In this document: positions 10,920 to 20,349 of the stretch, in pieces
Layout of the letters: each line of letters starts with the position of its first letter
Position numbering within the stretch: position 1 is the stretch's first letter
DNA from: Clostridiaceae bacterium
Lineage (GTDB): Bacteria > Bacillota > Clostridia > Acetivibrionales > DUMB01
Assembly (NCBI GenBank): GCA_012840085.1
Contig: DUMB01000098.1
Span: forward strand, 62,001 to 126,000
Length of the DNA stretch: 64,000 bases
Direction: 5' to 3'
Program-made: the position numbers and the translations under genes
The notes under the pieces: model-generated
What the model was told of the DNA's origin: nothing
The model's input: the letters and a program-made list of their open reading frames with translations, nothing else
The model's database searches: none

Positions 10920-13900
10920 ATGAAAAGAAAAGTACTAAGCATCTTGTTAGTGTTCTTATTGGCTTTCGGGCCTTTAGGAAACATACTGCATGCATTTGCA
11001 GCAGAAGGGTTTACCGGAACCGAATGGAACGGTACCCCGGGTGTTTTCAGAGTCGGGAATGAGAAAGTGAGCGTCAGAACAATCTCATATCCTAACGTAA
11101 ATGAGGCACTCACATTAAAATTTGAAGATTCGATGTATTATCAATCTTTAAATGGAATGTGGAAGTTCCATTGGGCAGACAATCCAACTAACAGACCTGT
11201 AAATTTCTACAAGGAAGATTATGATGTGTCTGAGTGGGATGAAATCCCGGTACCCAGCAACTGGCAGCTACAAGGGTATGGACAAATTGTTTATATGAAT
11301 CAGGAAGTGCCGTGGGAAGCATATAATGAATATGCAGGTGCGACAACAAGAGTAACTAATGGTTCAAAAGCGGTTCCTATAAATCATAATGAGGTAGGCT
11401 CTTACCGCCGTACTTTTACTGTTCCTGAGAGCTGGAACGGACAGGATGTATACATATCTTTTCAGGGTGTTAAATCAGCTTATTATGTATGGATAAACGG
11501 CCAGCCGGTAGGTTATAGTGAAGACAGCTTTATGGCTACTGACTTTAACATTACCCCCTATTTAAAGCCAGGTGAGAATATACTGGCTGTGGAAGTATAC
11601 CGCTGGTCGGACGGTGCCTGGCTTGAAAATCAGGATATGATTGACTTAAGCGGTATATTCCGTGATGTTTATTTGTATGCCAACCCCAAGGTTCGTATTC
11701 GTGACTATAATATCAGAACTGACCTGGATGAAAACTATGAGGATGCCGTTTTATCTTTGACAGTCAACGTGAAAGATAGTACAGGCGTTTCAGAAGATAT
11801 TTACACTGTTGAGGCACTCCTGTACGATTGGAATAACAATCCTGTATTTGAATCACCCATGCAGTATACTGTTAATTTTGAAAACGGGGAAACTGAAGTT
11901 GTGGCAAGCATGTCCAGGAACGTAGAAAATCCCCTGAAATGGTCTGCTGAAAAGCCAAATCTTTATAAAATGGTGCTCATCTTAAAAGATGAAACAGGTA
12001 AGGCGATTCAAATATTAAGCTCCAGAGTCGGTTTCCGTGAAATTGAATTAAAAGACGGACAAGTGAAGATTAATGGTAAAGCCATCCTGATCAAAGGAGT
12101 AAACCGTCATGAGGTTCATCCCGATGTAGGATATGCCATGACAAAAGAGCAGATACTGGAAGATGTTCTGATCATGAAGAGATTTAATATAAACGCTATT
12201 CGTACGGCACATTATCCACATTCACAAGCGTTATACGATATTGCCGATGAATACGGAATGTATATCATGGATGAAGCAGATAATGAAACACACAGTGCAA
12301 GACCCTTTGCAGCAGGAAGCCAATTCCCTGCATGGCACCCAGCTGTGGAGCAGCGTATTTATGATATGTATGAAAGAGATAAAAATCATCCTTCAGTTAT
12401 ATTCTGGTCCATGGGAAATGAATGCGGCTCAGGAACGCCCTTCAACAATGCCAGGAACTGGCTGAAGGCAAATGACCCGACCCGTCTGATTCATTTCCAG
12501 GCTGATAATAATATAGCAGATTTCTATAGTACAATGTACCCAGCGTTGTCGAGCCTTGAAAGTTATGGAAAGTCCGGCAACACCAAGCCTTATATTATGT
12601 GTGAATATCTCCATGCAATGGGCAACAGCGGCGGTAACGTGAAAGAATATTGGGAAATAATTGATACATACCCCAATCTTCAGGGAGGCTATATCTGGGA
12701 CTGGGCAGACGAATCGGTAAGACTCCCGGTGGATGAAGGTGTTAACGGCTTGCCAATTCCTGAGGGATATACAGGGGAGACATATTTCTCATACGGCGGA
12801 GATTGGGGAGAGGATAACACCGATGGAATTTTCTGTATGAACGGATTGGTGAACCCTGACAGAACACCCCAGCCTGAGCTTTATGACGTAAAAGCAGCAT
12901 ACCAGAATTTCAAAGTTAAATCTGTCAATCTTGATGAAAATCAGATTGAGCTTTGGAATCAGAACTTATTTACCAACCTGAATGAATATGATGCTACATG
13001 GACGCTGGCTGAAGATGATACTGTGCTGCAGGAAGGAAAACTGGATATTGATCTTCCGGGAGAAGCAACCAAAATAGTGACATTACCTATTGAAAAACCT
13101 GTGCTAAAAGCCGGTGCTGAGTATTGGCTCAATATAAGCATAAAACTGAAGGAAGATACAAACTGGGCTCCAAAGGGCCATGAAGTGGCAAGGCTCCAGT
13201 TTAAGATGCCTTATGAAGTGCCCAAGGCACCAGGTTTTGATACGAAGAATATGTCACCGCTCACAGTTAATGAATCAGATACTCAGGTAAATATAGCAGG
13301 AAAGGATTTTTCAATAGTATTTGATAAGGAAAAAGGAACGTTATCTTCCTATAAATATCAGGGTAAAGATCTGATTAAGGAAGGCCCGATGCCTAATTTC
13401 TGGAGAGCTCCTGTGGATAATGACATAATGAACGGCATGACTACCCGCGATGCCACCTGGAAGTATGCAGGCAAAAACATGCAGGTAAATAAAGTAACAG
13501 TTGAAGAGATTTATGACAAATTATTGAAAATTCAAGTGGATGCAACTATACCAACTTCCGCTGCATCCGGCTTCATAGCAGACTACTATATCTATGGCAG
13601 TGGCGAAGTGATTGTAAACTGTACCCTGCAGCCAAACCGTTCTTTGTCTGAAGTTCCTGAAGTAGGAATGGAATTGATGATTCCGGGCGAGTTTAAGAAC
13701 ATGAAGTGGTACGGAAGAGGAGAACATGATCATTATTGGGACCGTTATGACGGTGCATTTGTAGGGGTTTATACCAGTACTGTGGATGAGCAGTTCTTCC
13801 CATATCCCAATCCCCAGGACACCGGAAATAAAATGGACGCACGCTGGCTTACTTTGACCGACAATGAAGGGTTCGGACTGATGGTTGGCGGACTTCCGAC

Positions 13901-15344
13901 TTTTGATTTCAGTGCTCTATATTATACCGATATTCAGTTGGATGATGCACGCCATCCATATGAGCTGACTAAACTGGACGATATTTCACTGGAAGTGAAT
14001 TACCGCCAGATGGGTGTCTGGAACAGCTGGACCGGAACAGCACTACCGCAGTATATGCTGCCTACCAACCAATCTTATTCCTATAAATATGTGTTAAGAC
14101 CGATGACCAGTGCAATGGATCCTATGGAATTAAGCAAACGTTCTGTTGATTTTACACTACTGGAAGATATTAAAGTTGATGGAAAGTCTATCTCAGGTTT
14201 TAACACTAATATCAGAGAATATGAATTGATAATACCTGATTTGGGTGAGGGTCAGCCTCTTCCGGTTGTAGAACCCGTTTATTCAAGGGATGATCTGATA
14301 GTTGAAGTGAATAATGTAACCAAACTTCCCGGAGAAGCTACAATTCATGTAAGAACGAAAGATGATTCAATGAGCGCTGTATATGTTATTAAATTCACTC
14401 CCGTTAAGTTCAGATATGCAAGTGACATGGATTGGGTAAGTGCTACAGTCGGCTGGGGAACAATCGGTAAAGATGTTGCAATATCAGGAAACCCCATAAG
14501 ATTACGCGGTCCAAATGGAAGCATTGTTACTTATGAAAAAGGAATCGGCGTTCATGCGAATTCTGAAATAGTTTATAATCTTGAGGGGCTTGGATTCAAC
14601 AAATTTGAGTCTTATATAGGAGCAGATTTGGGAGCAAATAAGCCGGCAAATACAACCGTAAGGTTTATTGTGATTGCAGACGGAAAAGAAATTTACAGAA
14701 GCGGCGTGATGAGCGGTAATAATGAACAGGTATTTATAAGCCTGGATATTACAGGTGTAAAAGAACTGAGACTGATTGTAGACCAGGTTGATACCAATGG
14801 CCATGACCATGCAAGCTGGGCAGACGCCAAATTTGTTGTAACCGGTGGACAGAGTGGGCCTGTTTTGGACAGTGCTGAGCTGAAGGTAGAGCCCAGCCAG
14901 ATTAAGCCCGGTGAAGTTGCAAACATTACAATAACCGGTTTGATGAGCGACGGAGCAGCTGCTGATTTGACCAATGCAACAATAGAGTATCATTTGAGCA
15001 ATCCTGATATTGCATTCATTGATACACAATATGACCCGGTACAGCTGAATTTGTCATCAGAAGTAGGAGATGCAGAAACTCTTGAGGTGTGGGCTGAAGT
15101 AACATTGAAAGGGAAAACCGTCCAAACAAACAAGGTAATAATTATAATTGACAAGACTGTAACTGTTGAAGGAGATGTAAACAATGACGGTGTAGTTAAC
15201 ATAGGTGACCTTGCTATTGTCGCAAGTCATTACGCAAAGGATGCCAATAGTCCGGACTGGCCTGTTGCAAGGATTGCGGATCTGGATGGCGATGGAAAAA
15301 TAGGAATATCTGATCTGCTGATTATTGCAAGAAAGTTATTATGA
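10920..15344 (+). CDS. Secreted GH2 beta-galactosidase with NPCBM, Ig-like and C-terminal dockerin-like EF-hand pair
   Basis: Signal peptide MKRKVLSILLVFLLAFGPLGNILHAFAA; GH2 hallmarks (NRHEVHPDVGYAMTKEQ, WSMGNECGSG, GYIWDWADES); NPCBM (GIGVHANSEIVYNLEGLGFNKFESYIGAD); C-terminal GDVNNDGVVNIGDLAIVASHY..ADLDGDGKIGISDLLIIARKLL. Confidence 0.93.
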   Translation: MKRKVLSILLVFLLAFGPLGNILHAFAAEGFTGTEWNGTPGVFRVGNEKVSVRTISYPNVNEALTLKFEDSMYYQSLNGMWKFHWADNPTNRPVNFYKEDYDVSEWDEIPVPSNWQLQGYGQIVYMNQEVPWEAYNEYAGATTRVTNGSKAVPINHNEVGSYRRTFTVPESWNGQDVYISFQGVKSAYYVWINGQPVGYSEDSFMATDFNITPYLKPGENILAVEVYRWSDGAWLENQDMIDLSGIFRDVYLYANPKVRIRDYNIRTDLDENYEDAVLSLTVNVKDSTGVSEDIYTVEALLYDWNNNPVFESPMQYTVNFENGETEVVASMSRNVENPLKWSAEKPNLYKMVLILKDETGKAIQILSSRVGFREIELKDGQVKINGKAILIKGVNRHEVHPDVGYAMTKEQILEDVLIMKRFNINAIRTAHYPHSQALYDIADEYGMYIMDEADNETHSARPFAAGSQFPAWHPAVEQRIYDMYERDKNHPSVIFWSMGNECGSGTPFNNARNWLKANDPTRLIHFQADNNIADFYSTMYPALSSLESYGKSGNTKPYIMCEYLHAMGNSGGNVKEYWEIIDTYPNLQGGYIWDWADESVRLPVDEGVNGLPIPEGYTGETYFSYGGDWGEDNTDGIFCMNGLVNPDRTPQPELYDVKAAYQNFKVKSVNLDENQIELWNQNLFTNLNEYDATWTLAEDDTVLQEGKLDIDLPGEATKIVTLPIEKPVLKAGAEYWLNISIKLKEDTNWAPKGHEVARLQFKMPYEVPKAPGFDTKNMSPLTVNESDTQVNIAGKDFSIVFDKEKGTLSSYKYQGKDLIKEGPMPNFWRAPVDNDIMNGMTTRDATWKYAGKNMQVNKVTVEEIYDKLLKIQVDATIPTSAASGFIADYYIYGSGEVIVNCTLQPNRSLSEVPEVGMELMIPGEFKNMKWYGRGEHDHYWDRYDGAFVGVYTSTVDEQFFPYPNPQDTGNKMDARWLTLTDNEGFGLMVGGLPTFDFSALYYTDIQLDDARHPYELTKLDDISLEVNYRQMGVWNSWTGTALPQYMLPTNQSYSYKYVLRPMTSAMDPMELSKRSVDFTLLEDIKVDGKSISGFNTNIREYELIIPDLGEGQPLPVVEPVYSRDDLIVEVNNVTKLPGEATIHVRTKDDSMSAVYVIKFTPVKFRYASDMDWVSATVGWGTIGKDVAISGNPIRLRGPNGSIVTYEKGIGVHANSEIVYNLEGLGFNKFESYIGADLGANKPANTTVRFIVIADGKEIYRSGVMSGNNEQVFISLDITGVKELRLIVDQVDTNGHDHASWADAKFVVTGGQSGPVLDSAELKVEPSQIKPGEVANITITGLMSDGAAADLTNATIEYHLSNPDIAFIDTQYDPVQLNLSSEVGDAETLEVWAEVTLKGKTVQTNKVIIIIDKTVTVEGDVNNDGVVNIGDLAIVASHYAKDANSPDWPVARIADLDGDGKIGISDLLIIARKLL

Positions 15345-15426
15345 TTATATCAGGTGCGATAATTATTATAATTATGTCAAGAACGATAATGTGATATTGT
15401 GTTAAACTAATTACTAATTCATTGAG

Positions 15427-15489
15427 AAAGCCCCCTTTTTGGTTACTGGTTCCTGTAAGGAAATCACACCAAAGAGGGCTCTTTTTTTC
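15427..15489 (+). terminator. Probable rho-independent terminator after the GH2 gene
   Basis: AGCCCCCTTTTTGGT ... ACCAAAGAGGGCT followed by CTTTTTTTCT; imperfect pairing in the T/A part. Confidence 0.6.
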
Positions 15490-15734
15490 TCTTTCCGTCA
15501 AAATGGGCAAATTTAAGCCAGGAATAAATCAAAAGCGAACGATAACCATACTAATAATAATCATGTTAATGTATTTTATAAGGTGGTATATTATAATAAA
15601 TACCCGATGAAAAAATCTTAGATGCCGAATCTAACTGTTAATTTCCGACAATAATAAGAGGTGTCTAAATTAAGACTAAACATTTATGCTTATATAAATA
15701 ATGATTTATAAATAATTATAAGGAGAGGATATGA

Positions 15735-16124
15735 ATGAAGCGTGAAGAGCAAAAGTTTTTCATTTGTAAACACTGTGGAAACATTGTTGGGCTGATCAAC
15801 AATGCAAAAGTTCCGCTAGTATGTTGTGGGGAGAAAATGACTGAGCTTGTTCCAAACACTACTGATGCTTCGGTTGAAAAGCATCTGCCTGTTGTCAAGG
15901 TGGACGGCAATAAAGTAACCGTCGAGGTCGGCTCAGCACCACATCCTATGACAGAGGAACACTATATCAGCTGGGTATATATAGAGACTGAAAAAGGCGG
16001 CCAGCGTAAAGTGCTTGAACCTGGAGAAAAGCCCTATACCGAATTTATTTTAACAGATGATGATAAAGTGCTGAATGTTTTTGCCTATTGCAATCTTCAC
16101 GGGCTTTGGAAAACCAGTGTTTAA
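15735..16124 (+). CDS. dfx: Desulfoferrodoxin (superoxide reductase)
   Basis: N-terminal desulforedoxin-like FFICKHCGNIVGLI..CCGEKM, then HLPVV..HPMTEEHYISWVYIET..AYCNLHGLWK. Confidence 0.95.
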   Translation: MKREEQKFFICKHCGNIVGLINNAKVPLVCCGEKMTELVPNTTDASVEKHLPVVKVDGNKVTVEVGSAPHPMTEEHYISWVYIETEKGGQRKVLEPGEKPYTEFILTDDDKVLNVFAYCNLHGLWKTSV

Positions 16125-16295
16125 TACCGGTAAGTGTTCACATGTTTTGTAAGCATTGCTTGGTGATGCGATAATAATGATATAGTAAATGAGACTTGGA
16201 AACATGTATAGATATTACAGATATCCATTGCATAGTTTTGCAGATTATTAAGAACTTGCGAAAACAGATATATAAATTATAAACAGATATATAAA

Positions 16296-16324
16296 TTGAC
16301 ATAAAAATAAAATTGGTTTAATAT
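16296..16324 (+). promoter_or_regulatory. Candidate promoter for the ECF S-component transcript
   Basis: TTGACA (16296-16301), 17 nt, TAATAT (16319-16324). Confidence 0.5.
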
Positions 16325-16563
16325 AATGTTTGTAAAAGCAGTCATGAAGGCTGCACCTGATTTTTCAAGTTTTGTTCAGAAGTATTTTGTGTATATTTTG
16401 TATGTTATAAAGTACTTATTGTATAAATGCATTTGTTGTAAAAAGTATTTTTATTAAGCTTTGCACAAAAGTATTTGTATTAAAGCAATTTGTATTAAAG
16501 CATTTGTATAAAAGACAAAAGCATTTATGTATTTGGAAAATAGTATTGATGAAAATGCTTACA

Positions 16564-16600
16564 ACCATGAAGGTTTAAATCTTCATGGTATTTTTATTTT
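16564..16600 (+). terminator. Intrinsic-terminator-like hairpin in the leader immediately before the RBS (candidate attenuator)
   Basis: ACCATGAAG-gtttaaat-CTTCATGGT then ATTTTTATTTT; RBS GTGGAGG and ATG at 16615 follow directly. Confidence 0.65.
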
Positions 16601-16614
16601 GTGGAGGTAATAAC

Positions 16615-17172
16615 ATGAAAAGGTTGTCAACTAAAAAATTGGTATTATCAGGGCTTTTTCTTGCAATAGGGCTTCTATTGCCATTTCTGATAGGCCAAAT
16701 TCCAAGTGTGGGCAGAAGATTATTGCCAATGCATATTCCTGTCTTGCTTTGCGGTTTTGTCTGCGGGTGGCCATATGGCTTGATTGTTGGTTTTATTTTG
16801 CCTGTTTTCAGGAGCGTGTTATTTTCTATGCCACATATGTTTCCTGATGCCATAGCTATGGCTTTTGAACTGGCTACATATGGCTTTATGACCGGGCTTT
16901 TGCATAAATTGCTTCCCAAAAAGAAAGGATTCATATTTGTATCATTGATTTTGTCAATGATTTGTGGAAGAATTGTCTGGGGATGTGTGAGCTTGATACT
17001 ATATGGATTGGGTAATATGGCATTTACATGGGAGCTTTTTATGGCCGGGGCATTCATCAATGCAATTCCGGGCATAGTAATACAAATTATCATTATCCCT
17101 GTTATTGTAGTTGCGCTGGCAAAAGCAAGACTTATAGAAAGTGTGGGCTGGAATGAACAGAAAAGCTTCTGA
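16615..17172 (+). CDS. ECF transporter S component, substrate unknown
   Basis: Small six-TM-like protein (KKLVLSGLFLAIGLLLPF..RRLLPMHIPVLLCGFVCGWPYGLIVGFILP); GGAGG before the ATG. The ORF track starts at 16585. Confidence 0.8.
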   Translation: MKRLSTKKLVLSGLFLAIGLLLPFLIGQIPSVGRRLLPMHIPVLLCGFVCGWPYGLIVGFILPVFRSVLFSMPHMFPDAIAMAFELATYGFMTGLLHKLLPKKKGFIFVSLILSMICGRIVWGCVSLILYGLGNMAFTWELFMAGAFINAIPGIVIQIIIIPVIVVALAKARLIESVGWNEQKSF

Positions 17173-17173
17173 A

Positions 17174-18247
17174 ATGAGCATAAAAGCTTTATTGGTAAGG
17201 CATTATAATTTGTATCCCAGGATACAAATTCAGGATGCAGTCAAGCTTATATATCAGAATGAATTTGCAGGCGGGCATTTCATTGAAAATGAGGAGGAAA
17301 CTCTCCGAAAACTGCAGACTGAGTGGCGTTACCTGGAACAAATTGCGCCGGATAGGAAAACAACCGGTGATGTCTTTGAAGATATAGGCAACAATCTTTG
17401 CAGGCTTCATTTAGCTGCCTTGAAACATTATAGTATCAGCCTCAGTACAATAAACAGGCTATTCATAAACACAGCCAACTCAGTCAGAGGAAGCATTAAG
17501 GGCTTTGAAGAAAAACTGGATGAGCTAAGACAGTGCTGTAAGGAAGGACAGCTTCCCTTTTCATTGGAAGAGTTGGAAGCCTGCTTGAGTTCATATAAGG
17601 AAAAAGGTTATCCTCCAATCAGTCACAGCGAGGTATACCGCAAGGCCTATTTCCCTGCATACCGTATTGTGAGGTCAGAATATTGCGATTTTTTTGAGCT
17701 GTTCTGCAGAATAGACTCCCTGATGAAAGTAAAGGACAGAGTCAATGTAGCTATTGACGGAAATTGCGGAGCAGGGAAAACTACATTGTCCTTGCTGATA
17801 GGCAATATATACGATTGCAACATATTTCATATGGATGATTTCTTCCTGACGCCTGAAATGAAGACAGAAGAGCGTTTGAATGAGGTTGGCGGAAATGTTG
17901 ATTATGCCCGGTTCAAAAATGAAGTTATTGACGGACTGAATAGCGGCAGCGAATTTCAATACCGCAAGTACGATTGCAAACAAATGATATTTGGACCACC
18001 CATATCAGTAATCCCAAAAAAACTAAATATTATAGAGGGTTCTTACAGCATGCATCCGACTTTGGTGAACAATTATGACCTGAAAGTTTTTTTGCACATA
18101 GATGAAGAAAAACAAATTTCCCGTATTTTGAATAGAAATGGTCCTTTAATGTTAAAAAGATTTATTAATGAATGGATACCCATGGAAAACCGTTATTTTA
18201 GCGAGTTGAAGATTCAGGAACAATGCGATTTGGTTTTTGAGGCATGA
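17174..18247 (+). CDS. N-terminal uncharacterised domain fused to a uridine-kinase-like P-loop kinase
   Basis: P-loop VNVAIDGNCGAGKTTLSLLIG, then FHMDDFFLTPEMKTEERLNEVGGNVDYARF; ATG 17174 follows the TGA of the S component. Confidence 0.8.
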   Translation: MSIKALLVRHYNLYPRIQIQDAVKLIYQNEFAGGHFIENEEETLRKLQTEWRYLEQIAPDRKTTGDVFEDIGNNLCRLHLAALKHYSISLSTINRLFINTANSVRGSIKGFEEKLDELRQCCKEGQLPFSLEELEACLSSYKEKGYPPISHSEVYRKAYFPAYRIVRSEYCDFFELFCRIDSLMKVKDRVNVAIDGNCGAGKTTLSLLIGNIYDCNIFHMDDFFLTPEMKTEERLNEVGGNVDYARFKNEVIDGLNSGSEFQYRKYDCKQMIFGPPISVIPKKLNIIEGSYSMHPTLVNNYDLKVFLHIDEEKQISRILNRNGPLMLKRFINEWIPMENRYFSELKIQEQCDLVFEA

Positions 18248-18452
18248 CTCCAAAGGGAATAACAATTATTCGATATAAATTTATGCCCAATTATTTGTTA
18301 AAGATACTCAATTGCAAATCATAAAAATATGATAAAATACAAATATAGATGATGTGTAATGTATAAACTGAATAAAATAACTCTGTTATGCTGCAAATCT
18401 CTATTTCAAAGATTGAGAAGCAAAGGATTTTGGTATTATTATTGAAAGGGGA

Positions 18453-18947
18453 TTGAATGCTTTGGCGAGACCGACAAAGTGGAGAAGAGTCGAGTTTATC
18501 CCGGATGTTCAATATTTTGCTCCTTCTGATATTGAGGAAAGTTCTTTGCAGGAGAATGTCATACATATCGAGGAGCTTGAAGCTATACGGCTTAAGGACC
18601 TTGAAGGTATGGAACAGGAGGGATGTGCTGAAAAAATGAAGGTATCCAGGCAGACTTTCCAGCGCATCCTGAATTCTGCAAGGGAAAAGATTGCGGACAG
18701 CCTTGTAAATGGAAAGGCTATCAAGATAGAAGGCGGGAATTATACACGAAATATATGCTCTGTGAAGTGCCTTAACTGTGGGAAACAGTGGAAGGAAAGC
18801 TATGAAAACTATGAAAAAATTTTAAATAGTGAATTCAATTGTCCTGAATGCATGTCCAACAGGGTTGTTTGTGCAGGAATTGAGAAAGAGGAATTTTGTA
18901 CAAGCAATTGCTGGAGACATGGCGGGAAAAGGGAGGAGGATGAATAA
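18453..18947 (+). CDS. DUF134 family protein (sigma-like HTH plus Cys motif)
   Basis: ARPTKWRRVEFIPDVQYFAPSDI..LEAIRLKDLEGMEQEGCAEKMKVSRQTFQRIL; TTG start (18453 or 18462). Confidence 0.85.
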   Translation: MNALARPTKWRRVEFIPDVQYFAPSDIEESSLQENVIHIEELEAIRLKDLEGMEQEGCAEKMKVSRQTFQRILNSAREKIADSLVNGKAIKIEGGNYTRNICSVKCLNCGKQWKESYENYEKILNSEFNCPECMSNRVVCAGIEKEEFCTSNCWRHGGKREEDE

Positions 18948-18948
18948 A

Positions 18949-20082
18949 ATGAACAAAAACATACTGATTGACTATTTGAATTCATTGGAAAAGTACGGAA
19001 CACCAGGATGCGATTGTGTAATCTATCATGAGCACAAACCTGTTTTCCGCCACATAACAGGTTTTGCCGATGCCGGTAAAACAAAGCCCCTGTCTGAGAA
19101 CAACACCTATTGGATCTATTCAGCGTCCAAGGTCATCACCTGCACGGCAGTGTTGCAGTTGATAGAAAAAGGGAAAATCGGCCTTGATGATCCGGTTTAT
19201 TATTATCTCCCGGAATATAAGGATCTGTATGTAAGAACAGATTCCCATGTTGAACCTGCAAAAAATACAATGACAATAAGACATCTTTTTACCATGCAAA
19301 GCGGCTTGAATTATAATTTAGAAGCTCCGTCCATCAAAAAAGTCATAGAAGAAACAAATGGCGAGGCTACCACCCGTGAGATTATAAAAGCCCTTGCCAA
19401 TGAGCCGCTGGATTTTGAACCGGGGACGCATTTCCAATACAGCCTGAGCCATGATGTGCTTGGCGCAATAATTGAGGTAGCCTCAGGCATGAAGCTCAGT
19501 ACATATCTTGATGAAAATATTTTTAAACCACTGGGTATGAAAAATACAGGTTTCGAATTGACACCTGAACGAAAGGCCAATATGTCTGACCAGTTTGAAT
19601 TCCGCGCGGATACAATGACTTCTGTTCCCATTGCAAAGGAGAACTGCTATGTCCTGTCAAAGAATTATGAAAGCGCAGGTGCAGGCTTGATTTCAACAGC
19701 AAACGACTACATCCTGTTCCTGGACGCAATGTGCAACTACGGAACCAGTGCTGACGGTTACAAACTTCTTTCACCGGAATCTATAGACCTGATGCGCTCA
19801 AATCAGCTGCATGATGTCTCCAAAAAGGATTTTGATCTTTTTGGTAGAAAGGGCTATAGTTATGGGTTAGGTGTACGTACTTTGATTGAAAAGGAGAAAT
19901 CCGGTGTCAGAAGTCCACTGGGAGAATTCGGATGGGACGGTGCTGCCGGTGCTTATGGATTAATTGACGTAGAAAACCGCCTGGCAGTTTTCTATATACA
20001 GCATGTACTTTACCACGATTATGTCTATAATGTGATTCATCCCACAATCAGGGACCTTACTTATGAAATGATGGGACTATAG
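18949..20082 (+). CDS. Beta-lactamase-fold serine hydrolase (class C/EstB-like)
   Basis: SASK motif in NTYWIYSASKVITCTAVLQLIEKGKIGLDDPV; Y-S-L at HFQYSLSHDVLGAIIE. GGGAGGAGG RBS; the ORF track extends to 18829, inside DUF134. ATG 18940 is an alternative. Confidence 0.85.
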   Translation: MNKNILIDYLNSLEKYGTPGCDCVIYHEHKPVFRHITGFADAGKTKPLSENNTYWIYSASKVITCTAVLQLIEKGKIGLDDPVYYYLPEYKDLYVRTDSHVEPAKNTMTIRHLFTMQSGLNYNLEAPSIKKVIEETNGEATTREIIKALANEPLDFEPGTHFQYSLSHDVLGAIIEVASGMKLSTYLDENIFKPLGMKNTGFELTPERKANMSDQFEFRADTMTSVPIAKENCYVLSKNYESAGAGLISTANDYILFLDAMCNYGTSADGYKLLSPESIDLMRSNQLHDVSKKDFDLFGRKGYSYGLGVRTLIEKEKSGVRSPLGEFGWDGAAGAYGLIDVENRLAVFYIQHVLYHDYVYNVIHPTIRDLTYEMMGL

Positions 20083-20159
20083 GAGATATGAACTTAAATT
20101 GAGATGTAAACCTGAATTTAAAGTTAAAGATAGCGGTAATAACAAATGAGCAAACCAAA

Positions 20160-20195
20160 AAAGAGTCAGTCAGCAATGATTGGCTCTTTGTTCTT
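20160..20195 (+). terminator. Probable terminator hairpin
   Basis: AAAGAGTCAGTCA-gcaa-TGATTGGCTCTTT followed by a T-rich stretch. Confidence 0.55.
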
Positions 20196-20349
20196 TGTAC
20201 CGGACTGTATTTCTTTTAAATGTGAGACACGTCTTTTTAATTTCAAGTCACTTTTTGGAGACATCTTATATTTTCATTTTTTTCCTTTACATTTGATTAT
20301 TATGATATAATATTAAAATGGGTAATGCTAGTGTAGCAGGAGGACATAT

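Noticed and set aside
14502-15029. 175-aa minus-strand ORF inside the GH2 gene
   Set aside because: Antisense to NPCBM/Ig-like coding sequence; no RBS or family features.
10920-15344. Firm cellulosome assignment
   Set aside because: Only one dockerin-like pair and no cohesin or scaffoldin seen; left as a hypothesis.
16585-16614. Upstream start of the ECF S-component ORF
   Set aside because: Would place the start inside the terminator-like hairpin; ATG 16615 has a GGAGG RBS.
18829-18948. N-terminal extension of the beta-lactamase-fold ORF
   Set aside because: Overlaps DUF134 coding sequence; RBS GGGAGGAGG supports a start at 18940 or 18949.
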